NCBI RefSeq assembly: GCF_015100395.1
Contig: NZ_AP022847.1
Span: forward strand, 496,001 to 560,000
Direction of reading: 5' to 3'
From: Nitrosophilus alvini
GTDB lineage: Bacteria > Campylobacterota > Campylobacteria > Campylobacterales > Nitratiruptoraceae
Length of the DNA: 64,000 bases
Part shown: piece after piece, positions 46,701 through 55,634 of the stretch
How the letters are laid out: each line of letters starts with the position of its first letter
Numbering within the stretch: the stretch's first letter is position 1
Translations under genes and position numbers: made by a program
The notes under the pieces: generated by a model
Told to the model about the DNA's origin: nothing
The model's database searches: none
The model's input: only the letters and a program-made list of their open reading frames with translations

Positions 46701-48302
46701 ATGAATCAATTGCTGTTGTTTGAACAAGACGAAAAATTATTAAATTTACGAGAAGCAAGCAAATGGGCTTCTCAATATTTAAATCGTAAAGTAACTGTAT
46801 CCAATATTTCTTATTTAATTCAATATGGAAGGATAAAAAAATATGGTAATAATGGTAATCCGCTAATCAATAAGAATGAATTAAAAGAATATTACGATAA
46901 AATTAACGAAAAAGAAAATGAATGGAAGAATGCTTTAGGAGATGACCTTAATTGGCATCTGTCTTTTGTTGAATATAAAGAGTCTGAAAGAACAAAGCAT
47001 GTTCATCGATTGCATTCGTATAAGGGAAAGTTTATTCCTCAATTAGTTGAATATTTTTTAGATGGACATACAGATGAATTTAAAAGGGAAGTTTTCTTTA
47101 GAGAAGGTGATATTGTATTAGATCCATTTTGCGGAAGTGGAACCACACTTGTTCAAGCAAATGAACTTGGAATACATGCAATTGGAATAGATATTTCCAC
47201 ATTTAATGTAATGATTAGCAATGTAAAAATAGAAAAGCAAAATTTTGCCGAACTTCATAAAAATATTTTAAAATTAACTGCCAAATTAGAAAATTTTCAA
47301 CAAAACAGAAATAATGTAAAATTTGAAGAACAGTTACTGAATAAGTTGGCTGAATTTAATAAAAAATATTTTCCGTCACCTGATTATAAAAGAAAAATCA
47401 GGCAGGGATTAATAAATGAAAAAGACTATTCTACAAAAAAAGAAAAAGAATTTTTATCAATTTATTGGGACTTGGTCAGAAAATATAATATTCAGATTAA
47501 GCAGAATAAAGATGAAAATTTTCTTGATAAATGGTTTTTAGCGCCTGTAAGAGAAGAGATAGATTTTTTGTTTGAAGAAATTAAGGAGATAAAAGATGCA
47601 AAAATAAAAAAAGTTTTAGCAATAATTCTAAGTAGAACTGTACGCTCTTGTAGAGCAACAACTCATGCAGATTTGGCAACCTTGAAAGAACCTGTCACTA
47701 CAACTTACTATTGTAAAAAACATGGCAAAATTTGCAAGCCAATATTTTCTATAATAGGATGGTGGCGTAGATATTCTATTGATACGTTGAATCGGTTAAG
47801 TCAATTTGACAAACTGCGAACTAATACAATGCAAATTTGTCTTGTTGGTGATAGTAGGAATATTAATATAATTGAGGAAGCTAGAAAAAACAACCCCCAA
47901 TTTGCTGAGCTGATTTCCAAGCAAAAAATAGCAGGTATTTTTTCTTCGCCACCGTACGTTGGTTTAATAAATTATCACGAGCAACATGCTTATGCATATG
48001 AAATTTTTGGATTTGAGCGAAGAGACGAGTTAGAAATAGGTCCTCTATTCAAAGGGCAGGGAAAAGAAGCGAGAGAGTCATACATTGAAGGTATAGCTAA
48101 TGTGCTTATTAATTGTAAAAAGTTTTTAAGAAAAGATTACAATGTGTTTCTCGTAGCAAATGACAAATACAATCTATATCCACGAATTGCTGAATTGGCT
48201 GGTATGAAAATAGTTAGTCAATATAAAAGACCAGTTCTTAACAGAGTTGAAAAGGATAGATCAGCCTATGCAGAAATAATATTTCATCTAAAGGAGAACT
48301 AA
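46701..48302 (+). CDS. Type II DNA methyltransferase of an integron-borne R-M system
   Basis: A 533-residue enzyme. An N-terminal helix-turn-helix-like segment (LREASKWASQYLNRKVTVSN) precedes the SAM-binding motif I DPFCGSGTT near residue 141 and the catalytic motif IV SSPPYVG near 416. SPPY is most common in N4-cytosine methyltransferases, though N6-adenine cannot be excluded. RLHSYKGKFIPQL before motif I is typical of this methyltransferase group. It protects host DNA from the endonuclease encoded 2 bases downstream. Codon use is AT-rich relative to the chromosome. Confidence 0.85.
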   Translation: MNQLLLFEQDEKLLNLREASKWASQYLNRKVTVSNISYLIQYGRIKKYGNNGNPLINKNELKEYYDKINEKENEWKNALGDDLNWHLSFVEYKESERTKHVHRLHSYKGKFIPQLVEYFLDGHTDEFKREVFFREGDIVLDPFCGSGTTLVQANELGIHAIGIDISTFNVMISNVKIEKQNFAELHKNILKLTAKLENFQQNRNNVKFEEQLLNKLAEFNKKYFPSPDYKRKIRQGLINEKDYSTKKEKEFLSIYWDLVRKYNIQIKQNKDENFLDKWFLAPVREEIDFLFEEIKEIKDAKIKKVLAIILSRTVRSCRATTHADLATLKEPVTTTYYCKKHGKICKPIFSIIGWWRRYSIDTLNRLSQFDKLRTNTMQICLVGDSRNINIIEEARKNNPQFAELISKQKIAGIFSSPPYVGLINYHEQHAYAYEIFGFERRDELEIGPLFKGQGKEARESYIEGIANVLINCKKFLRKDYNVFLVANDKYNLYPRIAELAGMKIVSQYKRPVLNRVEKDRSAYAEIIFHLKEN

Positions 48303-48304
48303 TT

Positions 48305-49078
48305 GTGAGCTTAACTCAAGAACAAGTTTACAAAATTGGAGAAGTAATAAAAGAAAGTTTAAGAAAAAAATTTCAAAACTATAACCCTGAGACAAAAAAT
48401 ATGCCATTTCATTACCGACTACTAGGTAGAGATAGAATGGCTTTATTTTCTTTTATACATTCTCTTAATACAACATTTGGAACATCAATTTTTGAACCAG
48501 TTGCAGAGACCTTAGCAAGCAAAAATTTTTCAGAAGCTAAAAAACAATATGTTTTAGGAACGAATATTAGTGAGAAAGCTCAACTTGAAATTCAGCATAT
48601 AATAAATGAATTAACTACCGGTAAAGACCCTGATAAAACAACTGAGATTGAGAGAATACGCAATGTTGCTACTATTGGGAAAATGAATAAATTAAAAACT
48701 GTAAAAGTAGATTTGTTTTTAAGAGATAGAACTGGCCATGTTCATTTATTTGATATAAAAACAGCAAAACCTAATATTAGTAATTTTAAAGACTTCAAAC
48801 GCACTCTTTTAGAATGGATAGCAATTTATTTAGCTGAAAATCCTGAAGCAAATGTCCATTCATACATTGCAATCCCTTATAATCCATATGAACCCAAACC
48901 CTACGAACGATGGACATTAAAAGGAATGCTTGATTTAGATCAAGAATTAAAAGTTGCTGATGAATTTTGGGATTTTTTAGGCGGTACTGGTGCTTATAAA
49001 GAACTATTAAATTGTTTTGAAAAAGTTGGTATTGAACTGCGATCAGAAATAGACAAATATTTTGAAAAATTCAAATAA
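48305..49078 (+). CDS. TdeIII-family type II restriction endonuclease
   Basis: A 257-residue protein. The GRDRMALFSFIHSLNTTFG segment and the catalytic PD-(D/E)xK core VDLFLRD...HVHLFDIKTAKP (Asp, then D-x-K) match the TdeIII/MjaII family (PF09520), whose known members recognise GGNCC; the specificity here is inferred only. Downstream LLEWIAIYLAENPEANVHSYIAIPYNPY is also family-typical. The start is GTG with AAGGAG inside the end of the methyltransferase gene, so translation is coupled. The reading frame looks intact, so the system may be active. Confidence 0.85.
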   Translation: MSLTQEQVYKIGEVIKESLRKKFQNYNPETKNMPFHYRLLGRDRMALFSFIHSLNTTFGTSIFEPVAETLASKNFSEAKKQYVLGTNISEKAQLEIQHIINELTTGKDPDKTTEIERIRNVATIGKMNKLKTVKVDLFLRDRTGHVHLFDIKTAKPNISNFKDFKRTLLEWIAIYLAENPEANVHSYIAIPYNPYEPKPYERWTLKGMLDLDQELKVADEFWDFLGGTGAYKELLNCFEKVGIELRSEIDKYFEKFK

Positions 49079-49081
49079 AAC

Positions 49082-49154
49082 ACATAACAAATCGCTACAC
49101 CTGATCGCTATTCCGCTGGCGCTTCATAGTGGCAGGTGAGCTTGGTTGTTAAGC
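49082..49154 (+). other. attC site ending the restriction-modification cassette
   Basis: Four bases after the endonuclease stop. The left core is ACATAAC (49082-49088) and the right core GTTAAGC (49148-49154, a full GTTRRRY match). Arms pair as TAACAA/TTGTTA, then GCT/AGC and CACCTG/CAGGTG (49098-49103 with 49133-49138), with unpaired A49097 as an extrahelical base. Further weak pairing continues inside. Unequal unpaired spacers and an extrahelical base are attC hallmarks. Confidence 0.78.
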
Positions 49155-49384
49155 AAGAAAGAGGAGGAAATAAGGTACATTTTAAGCCTTGTAACTATTG
49201 AAAGTTGGCTCGATGATCACTCTATTACCCAAAGGTCAAGTTACTCAAATCAAACGCAATATGCTTTCTTAGATAGTGCCAAAAGCATATAAGGAAAAGC
49301 CGATTATCATTTACCATACAATTTAAAACTTTTAAGCAATCTACACTGTTTTTGGTGTAGACTGTTTTATAAATTTATTATATG
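49155..49384 (+). other. Remnant sequence between last attC and CHAD gene
   Basis: No gene is supported. A short reading frame at about 49211-49272 (MITLLPKGQVTQIKRNMLS) may be a cassette fragment. A small hairpin TCTACAC...GTGTAGA lies near 49340-49364, followed by AT-rich sequence that may hold the CHAD promoter. Confidence 0.35.
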
Positions 49385-49409
49385 AGGAGAAGCGATGAAA
49401 AAACTCTCC
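49385..49409 (+). repeat. Right copy of the 25-bp direct repeat
   Basis: Covers the AGGAG ribosome-binding site and first five codons of the CHAD gene. Identical to 45133-45157. Confidence 0.9.
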
Positions 49410-50381
49410 GTCGAAGATTTTGAGAAATATCTGAAAATATCATCAAAACCTTCAATTATCAAAGATATAAAATTAGATCCCAAAATGCCGGTAGGCCAAG
49501 CATTGAGTATACTTCTATACTATCTGTATATTATGATGACAAGAGAAGAGAAAGGAGTTTTGAAAAACGAAGACCCGGAGTTTTTACATAGATTTCGAGT
49601 CTCACTTAGAAGAGTCAGGACGCTTGTAAATGAGATGAAAGAGGTTTTTGACCAAACCGAAACAGCCCATTTCAAAAAGGGCCTGACTCAGGTAGCGAAA
49701 GCGACAAACAAAAAGAGAGATATCGATGTTTTTATCCAGAAGACGCACAGCATTATCCCTTCTCTTCCAGACCGGTGCAGATACGGATATAAAGAGTTTT
49801 TAAAAGAGCTGTATTTTCTGGAAAAAGAGGAGTTTGAAAAACTGAAAAATATAATATCAGGTAGGGAGTTTTCATCTTTTAAAAAAGATTACGAAGAGAT
49901 GATATTCGGAAAAAAATTGATAAAAAGGGATATGAAAAATATACCTGTATCAAAAATTGTCCATAAACATATAAAAAAGAGGTATGGAAAAATTTTAAAA
50001 ATGAAAAAGAAACTGCAGAGTTTCAATGAGAATGATTTTCATAAACTCAGAATCGAATGCAAAAAACTAAGATATCTTTTGGAGTTTTTTCATTCTATTC
50101 TAAGTACCAAAAAAACAAAGCGTTTGATATCCAGACTGAAAGGTATACAGGATATTTTAGGCGAATACAATGATATGAATATTGAATATAATCTGCTGTG
50201 CGACATTTTAAAAAATCCGCATTTTTTAAAAAAAGAGGGATTGGTTACTGCAGGATGCCTTTTGTGTTACATGCAGAAAAGAAAAGAGGAGTTGAAAATC
50301 TCTTTCAAAAAAGAGTTTGCCGATTTTGTAGCAAAGACGGGGAAAGAGAAAGATATGATCAGAAAAATTTCATATAGATAA
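49395..50381 (+). CDS. CHAD-domain protein
   Basis: A 328-residue helical protein. The CHAD domain (residues about 25-310) shows the conserved basic positions in HRFRVSLRRVRTLVNEMK, KATNKKRDIDVF and FHKLRIECKKLRYLLEFF, and ends with LKGIQDILGEYNDM. CHAD domains bind inorganic polyphosphate and can associate with polyP granules. No CYTH/triphosphatase domain is attached. A polyP link would fit the nearby phosphate block, but they are about 13 kb apart. Its 5' end is the target of the integron-flanking repeat. Confidence 0.88.
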   Translation: MKKLSVEDFEKYLKISSKPSIIKDIKLDPKMPVGQALSILLYYLYIMMTREEKGVLKNEDPEFLHRFRVSLRRVRTLVNEMKEVFDQTETAHFKKGLTQVAKATNKKRDIDVFIQKTHSIIPSLPDRCRYGYKEFLKELYFLEKEEFEKLKNIISGREFSSFKKDYEEMIFGKKLIKRDMKNIPVSKIVHKHIKKRYGKILKMKKKLQSFNENDFHKLRIECKKLRYLLEFFHSILSTKKTKRLISRLKGIQDILGEYNDMNIEYNLLCDILKNPHFLKKEGLVTAGCLLCYMQKRKEELKISFKKEFADFVAKTGKEKDMIRKISYR

Positions 50382-50823
50382 CATAGACAAGCCCTGTGGA
50401 AATTCCAGCTGCAAATCCGGCCAGAATATCATCGGCCATTACGGCAAGACCGCCTTTTAGTCTCTTTTCCGCTTTTCCTATCAAAGAGGGTTTTAATACA
50501 TCAAAAATTCTGAAAAAAACAAATGCAAATGCCAGCCATACAAAAGAGGTATCCGGCAGGATACTCACGGCGATCCAGATGCCTGCAATCTCATCTATGA
50601 CAATTTCGCTTCCGTCATGCCTGCGTGTCTTTTTTTCATATTTGTCTATCTCTTTTATAGCAATTACCGTTAAAAGTACAGAGAGTAAAAAAAGTGTTGA
50701 TTGCGGTAGAAACAGCAATATTGCAAAGGCTGTAACCAGACCGAACAGACTTCCCCAGGTTCCGGGAGCTTTAGGCAGAAGCCCGCTGTAGCAGCCCGTC
50801 AAAAAACATTTTCGAAAATCCAT
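50359..50823 (-). CDS. pgpA: Phosphatidylglycerophosphatase A
   Basis: A 154-residue membrane phosphatase that makes phosphatidylglycerol. It has the conserved start of PgpA (GLLPKAPGTWGSLFG), the metal-binding EIVIDEIAGIWIAV, and IFDVLKPSLIGKAEKRLKGGLAVMADDILAG. ATG at 50823, with AAAGGGGTG upstream, is chosen because homology begins there; the frame stays open upstream to 50907 through low-complexity repeats. It overlaps the CHAD gene end by 23 bases. Gene order pgpA-sat-regulator-ispDF is conserved in Campylobacter. Confidence 0.9.
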   Translation of the reverse strand: MDFRKCFLTGCYSGLLPKAPGTWGSLFGLVTAFAILLFLPQSTLFLLSVLLTVIAIKEIDKYEKKTRRHDGSEIVIDEIAGIWIAVSILPDTSFVWLAFAFVFFRIFDVLKPSLIGKAEKRLKGGLAVMADDILAGFAAGISTGLVYVIYMKFF

Positions 50824-50844
50824 TTCACCCCTTTTTGCTCTGTC

Positions 50845-50920
50845 TCGTAATTCGTAACTCGTAATTCGTGATTTGTGATTGGTTTTCTCCCACACCCACA
50901 CCCACACTCACACTCACACT
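50845..50920. repeat. Two adjacent short tandem repeats upstream of pgpA
   Basis: A degenerate heptamer (TCGTAAT, TCGTAAC, TCGTAAT, TCGTGAT, TTGTGAT) at 50845-50879 is followed by five hexamers (CACACC twice, CACACT three times) at 50891-50920. They fill the gap between pgpA and sat. Confidence 0.85.
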
Positions 50921-50926
50921 CCTTAC

Positions 50927-52117
50927 TCAAGTCAGAGACGTTGTCTGGTAGAGCTTCATAAGCTCTATATAGAAGTCTTTTTCGTTGTGTTCTTCCATGA
51001 TGCCCGGAAAGGGAACGAAATTGTAATATAGTTTTTCAAGGTTTTTGAATCTGTTTGGAAAGAGATTGCTTAGTATTATGGCCGAAATCTCTTTTCTTAC
51101 CAATACTGCAGGCGGTAGAATTCCCAGCTTCAGAAGTTCAAGTATGGACTCGGAGTGGTAAGAGATATGGTGATGGCTTCCGTGCGGGCAGGTATTGGTG
51201 CTTACAAGGGTTTTGCATTCGTTACAGTATGCGAACTCGCTTATCGTTTCTATATTTATAGAAAGACCCTTTATAGTATCGAAAACAGATTTTATGGAGT
51301 TTTTGTCATAAAACAGACCCACTCCTGCATGGTTTTGGCCGATTGCCAGTTTGTTGCATCCGAAATTCTGTGCAACGATTGCATCCAGGATAACTTCATT
51401 GAATCCCGCAAAAATATAGGTATTTTCCAAAGGTACGACAATAACGCGGTTTTTTGGAAGATAGTTTTTTACAAAATAGTCAACGGTTTTATATCTAAGC
51501 TCATACGAAAAGTTGTCTTTTTTATAAGGCTTCAGCAAAAAAATGACTACAAGGTCTGTTTTTTCAAGACTCAGTCTTATAAGTCGTTCGTGTGCCCTGT
51601 GAAGTGGTTTCGCCGCCATCATGATAGCGGTGACATGTTTTGCACCTATCTCTTTTTTTGCTTTTTTTATTATATCTTTTGTCTTTTTGATATCTTCAAA
51701 ATCAACATAATAGTTTCCGCTTATGGCATATTTTCCGAGTCTTTTTAGAGTTTCGACGACTCCTGGATGTGAAATATCGCTTGTGCCGTAAATTTTTTCA
51801 ACTCTTTTTAGCGGATCTATCTCAAAGACCTCCTCGACAGTCAGCTCTCCGTATTTTGTATTGTTCATAATAAGATCTAGAGTTTCGCCTTTTTGTGCGG
51901 TTTTTAAAACCTCTTCGTTTCTTTTTCCGCTTGGAGCGAGAATAAAAGAGAATGGAAAGCTTTTGCCTTTGTATATTCCGGTGCGATCGACTTCATCTGC
52001 TTCTTTTTTATTCATAAGTCCTACAACAGGGTTAAGCAGACCTTCTTGTACGAGAGCTAGAGTGGCTATGGCTTCTTTGTCAATAAAAAGTGCTCTATTT
52101 TTTCTTGAAAATTTCAT
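50927..52117 (-). CDS. Sulfate adenylyltransferase-like protein with altered active-site motifs
   Basis: A 396-residue protein with the overall ATP-sulfurylase layout: an N-terminal PUA-like domain, a nucleotidyltransferase core with KPLHRAHERLI, and the C-terminal Cys/His site CNECKTLVSTNTCPHGSHHH. However, the QTRN that precedes PLHRAH in Sat enzymes is MAAK, and the GRDHAG motif is GQNHAG, so Arg and Asp residues that bind sulfate and ATP are missing. It matches by position the gene annotated sat in C. jejuni (Cj1609). ATG at 52117 overlaps the regulator gene upstream by 23 bases. A role other than APS synthesis is possible. Confidence 0.75.
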   Translation of the reverse strand: MKFSRKNRALFIDKEAIATLALVQEGLLNPVVGLMNKKEADEVDRTGIYKGKSFPFSFILAPSGKRNEEVLKTAQKGETLDLIMNNTKYGELTVEEVFEIDPLKRVEKIYGTSDISHPGVVETLKRLGKYAISGNYYVDFEDIKKTKDIIKKAKKEIGAKHVTAIMMAAKPLHRAHERLIRLSLEKTDLVVIFLLKPYKKDNFSYELRYKTVDYFVKNYLPKNRVIVVPLENTYIFAGFNEVILDAIVAQNFGCNKLAIGQNHAGVGLFYDKNSIKSVFDTIKGLSINIETISEFAYCNECKTLVSTNTCPHGSHHHISYHSESILELLKLGILPPAVLVRKEISAIILSNLFPNRFKNLEKLYYNFVPFPGIMEEHNEKDFYIELMKLYQTTSLT

Positions 52118-52979
52118 ACTTTTTCCTCTTTTCCCAAAGACTTTTTCTTGAAATACCAAGTTTCTTTGCAAGTGTCGTATCGGGGAATTTGCTTTGATAA
52201 TTCATAATAATGTATTTTACATAATCGTCGATAGGCAAAATATCGTTTCTGTCAAATATTTTGTTGTCACTTTTTATCTCAATGGAGTTGAAAGGAAGCT
52301 CTTCACTGGAATCTGTTGTGGAAACAATTGCATTCTTATCCTCTATAAGTTCCAAAAAGAGCTTTTTCTCACTTTTTTTCAATGTTTGAAAATCTGTTAT
52401 ATACATTAAAGAGTCTGAAATTTTTTTTATTCTGCTAAAAGCGTTCGAATCGTTCAAAGAGATAAAAACAAAAGGCGTGTTTGTCTTTTCGGCGTATCTG
52501 AAGGCGTAAAGGTCGGCATTTTTCTGGTAGTCTGTTTTTATAAAAAGAGGCAATTTCTCTTTGGTGGAAATATTTTCGATACTTATGCCTTTAAGTGTAT
52601 ACTCTATATAGGCTCTGTATGTTTCATTCTGTTTTTTAAGCGCTTCATAATCTCTGAAATGTTCGATTTTTCTTATAAGTTCTTCCATCATGAAGGGTTT
52701 TAGGATATAGTCATTGGCTCCGGCTTTAAGAGGATTGGAAACGGTGTCGTTGCTTATATATGAGACAAGCAGGATGATTATTGAGTTATTGTAATGTTCA
52801 ATTACAGGATAGAAATCCTGTCCGTTGATATTTGTCGACAGCAAAACAGCATCGAACTGTTCGTTTTTTATAGCATCTACTATACCTGCAGCCGTTTCGC
52901 ATGTGTGACCCAGTTCGGTCAGTTTTGATGCGATGCTCTGAGCAAGATATATTTCGTTTTCTACTATGAGTATTCTCAT
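52095..52979 (-). CDS. HP1021-type atypical orphan response regulator
   Basis: A 294-residue protein: an N-terminal receiver-like domain (1-120), a middle region, and a C-terminal Fis-type helix-turn-helix (TTLAKKLGISRKSLWEKRKK). The usual phosphoacceptor Asp is Ser (AVLLSTNINGQDF) while the Lys (LKPF) remains, so phosphorylation is not expected. This, its length and its position next to ispDF match H. pylori HP1021 (beside HP1020) and C. jejuni Cj1608. HP1021 is reported to control oriC/DnaA and redox-responsive genes. The ATG overlaps ispDF by 4 bases. Confidence 0.88.
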   Translation of the reverse strand: MRILIVENEIYLAQSIASKLTELGHTCETAAGIVDAIKNEQFDAVLLSTNINGQDFYPVIEHYNNSIIILLVSYISNDTVSNPLKAGANDYILKPFMMEELIRKIEHFRDYEALKKQNETYRAYIEYTLKGISIENISTKEKLPLFIKTDYQKNADLYAFRYAEKTNTPFVFISLNDSNAFSRIKKISDSLMYITDFQTLKKSEKKLFLELIEDKNAIVSTTDSSEELPFNSIEIKSDNKIFDRNDILPIDDYVKYIIMNYQSKFPDTTLAKKLGISRKSLWEKRKKYEIFKKK

Positions 52980-54097
52980 CTCTTACTCCAGTCATAAAAT
53001 TTCAGTGTTGCCGTTGCCAGGCAAGCGATCCCCTCTTCTCGCCCTATGAATCCCAGTTTTTCGGTTGTTGTAGCTTTTATGTTTATTCTGCTTTTGGGAA
53101 TCTGTAAAACTTCGGATAGCCTTTTTTGCATTTCGGTTTTAAAAGGCGAAATTTTCGGTTTTTGAGCTGCTATCGTCAAATCTGCATTTACTATCTCATA
53201 ACCGATAGAATAGATAAGCTTAACGCATTTTTGAAGAAGTATCTTTGAATCTATATCTTTATATTCTTTTTTTGTATCGGGGAACAGCTCCCCTATATCC
53301 CCTATTGCCGCTGCACCCATCAGTGCGTCTATAAGAGCATGAATAGCAACGTCGGCGTCAGAATGGCCCTTCAGGCCGAACTCTTTTGTTATCTCAACGC
53401 CTCCTAGCATAAGCGCTCTGTCTTTGCAGAAAGGATGAACGTCAAAACCTGTACCTGTAAAAAAGAGATTTGCCGGCGGATTGAGGCACGGCATGTTTTT
53501 CAAATCATGAGGATATGTAAGTTTTATATGGTCTTTGTCACCCGGAATATATTTTACTTTTCCTCCTATCGATTTTACGGCGCTGCTGTCGTCTGTAAAT
53601 ACTCTTTTTTGATCCAGGGCTTTTTTTAGTATTTCTGTTTTTGAAAGCTGAGGAGTTTGAATCAGTTTTACTTCATCTCTGTTTATTGTTTCGTTTTTAT
53701 ACACTACAGTATCGCTGACTTTGAGATATGGTACTATGCAGTCTGCTTCCTCTTTTTGAGATATCATGTTTTCAACTATCTCTTTTTTTATGCAGACTCT
53801 GGCAATGTCACTTACAAGAACGTATGGGGTGTTTATATGTTCAAGTGCATTTTTAAGCGACTCTTGTCTTGTTTCACCGCCTTTTACAAAGCAAAAACCT
53901 GCTCTGCTTTTCATTATATCAATCTCTTGAGCACTGGCGGTAATTACAGTTTTGTCAAAATCGTACCAGGACTCGAATCGTTCAGCTACAAATTGCCATA
54001 GAGGCTTTTCGTCAATAATAAGCCACTGTTTCTTGCATCTGCTTCCGAACCTTGTCGAACTGCCTGCTCCAAGTAGCACCAAAGACAAATCAGACAA
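52976..54097 (-). CDS. ispDF: Bifunctional IspD-IspF isoprenoid enzyme
   Basis: A 373-residue fusion for two MEP-pathway steps. Residues 1-205 are the MEP cytidylyltransferase (LLGAGSSTRFGSRCKKQW, TDDSSAVKSIGGKV). Residues 215-373 are the MECDP synthase (FFTGTGFDVHPFCKDRALML, GLKGHSDADVAIHALIDALMGA with Zn ligands, TTTEKLGFIGREEGIA). The fused form is characteristic of Campylobacterota and alphaproteobacteria. It is the first gene of a leftward operon with the HP1021-type regulator, sat-like gene and pgpA. Confidence 0.97.
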   Translation of the reverse strand: MSDLSLVLLGAGSSTRFGSRCKKQWLIIDEKPLWQFVAERFESWYDFDKTVITASAQEIDIMKSRAGFCFVKGGETRQESLKNALEHINTPYVLVSDIARVCIKKEIVENMISQKEEADCIVPYLKVSDTVVYKNETINRDEVKLIQTPQLSKTEILKKALDQKRVFTDDSSAVKSIGGKVKYIPGDKDHIKLTYPHDLKNMPCLNPPANLFFTGTGFDVHPFCKDRALMLGGVEITKEFGLKGHSDADVAIHALIDALMGAAAIGDIGELFPDTKKEYKDIDSKILLQKCVKLIYSIGYEIVNADLTIAAQKPKISPFKTEMQKRLSEVLQIPKSRINIKATTTEKLGFIGREEGIACLATATLKFYDWSKR

Positions 54098-54170
54098 ATT
54101 TTATCCTTTTTCTAAAAACTGTTACGAAATTATACACAACTAAAGCTTTGTTTTATCTTTTTTGTGTTAG

Positions 54171-55559
<1,389 letters not shown>

Positions 55560-55634
55560 TTGATTAAAATCAATGAAGTTTAAAATAAAATAGGATAAAA
55601 TTACTCCTAATTAAAAACAGAAGGAGCATACATA

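Noticed and set aside
45133-49409. Composite transposon or insertion-sequence ends
   Set aside because: The flanking repeats are direct, 25 bp, contain host gene sequence, and no transposase remnant is present.
50845-50920. CRISPR-like array
   Set aside because: Units are 6-7 bases in direct tandem without spacers; simple-sequence repeats.
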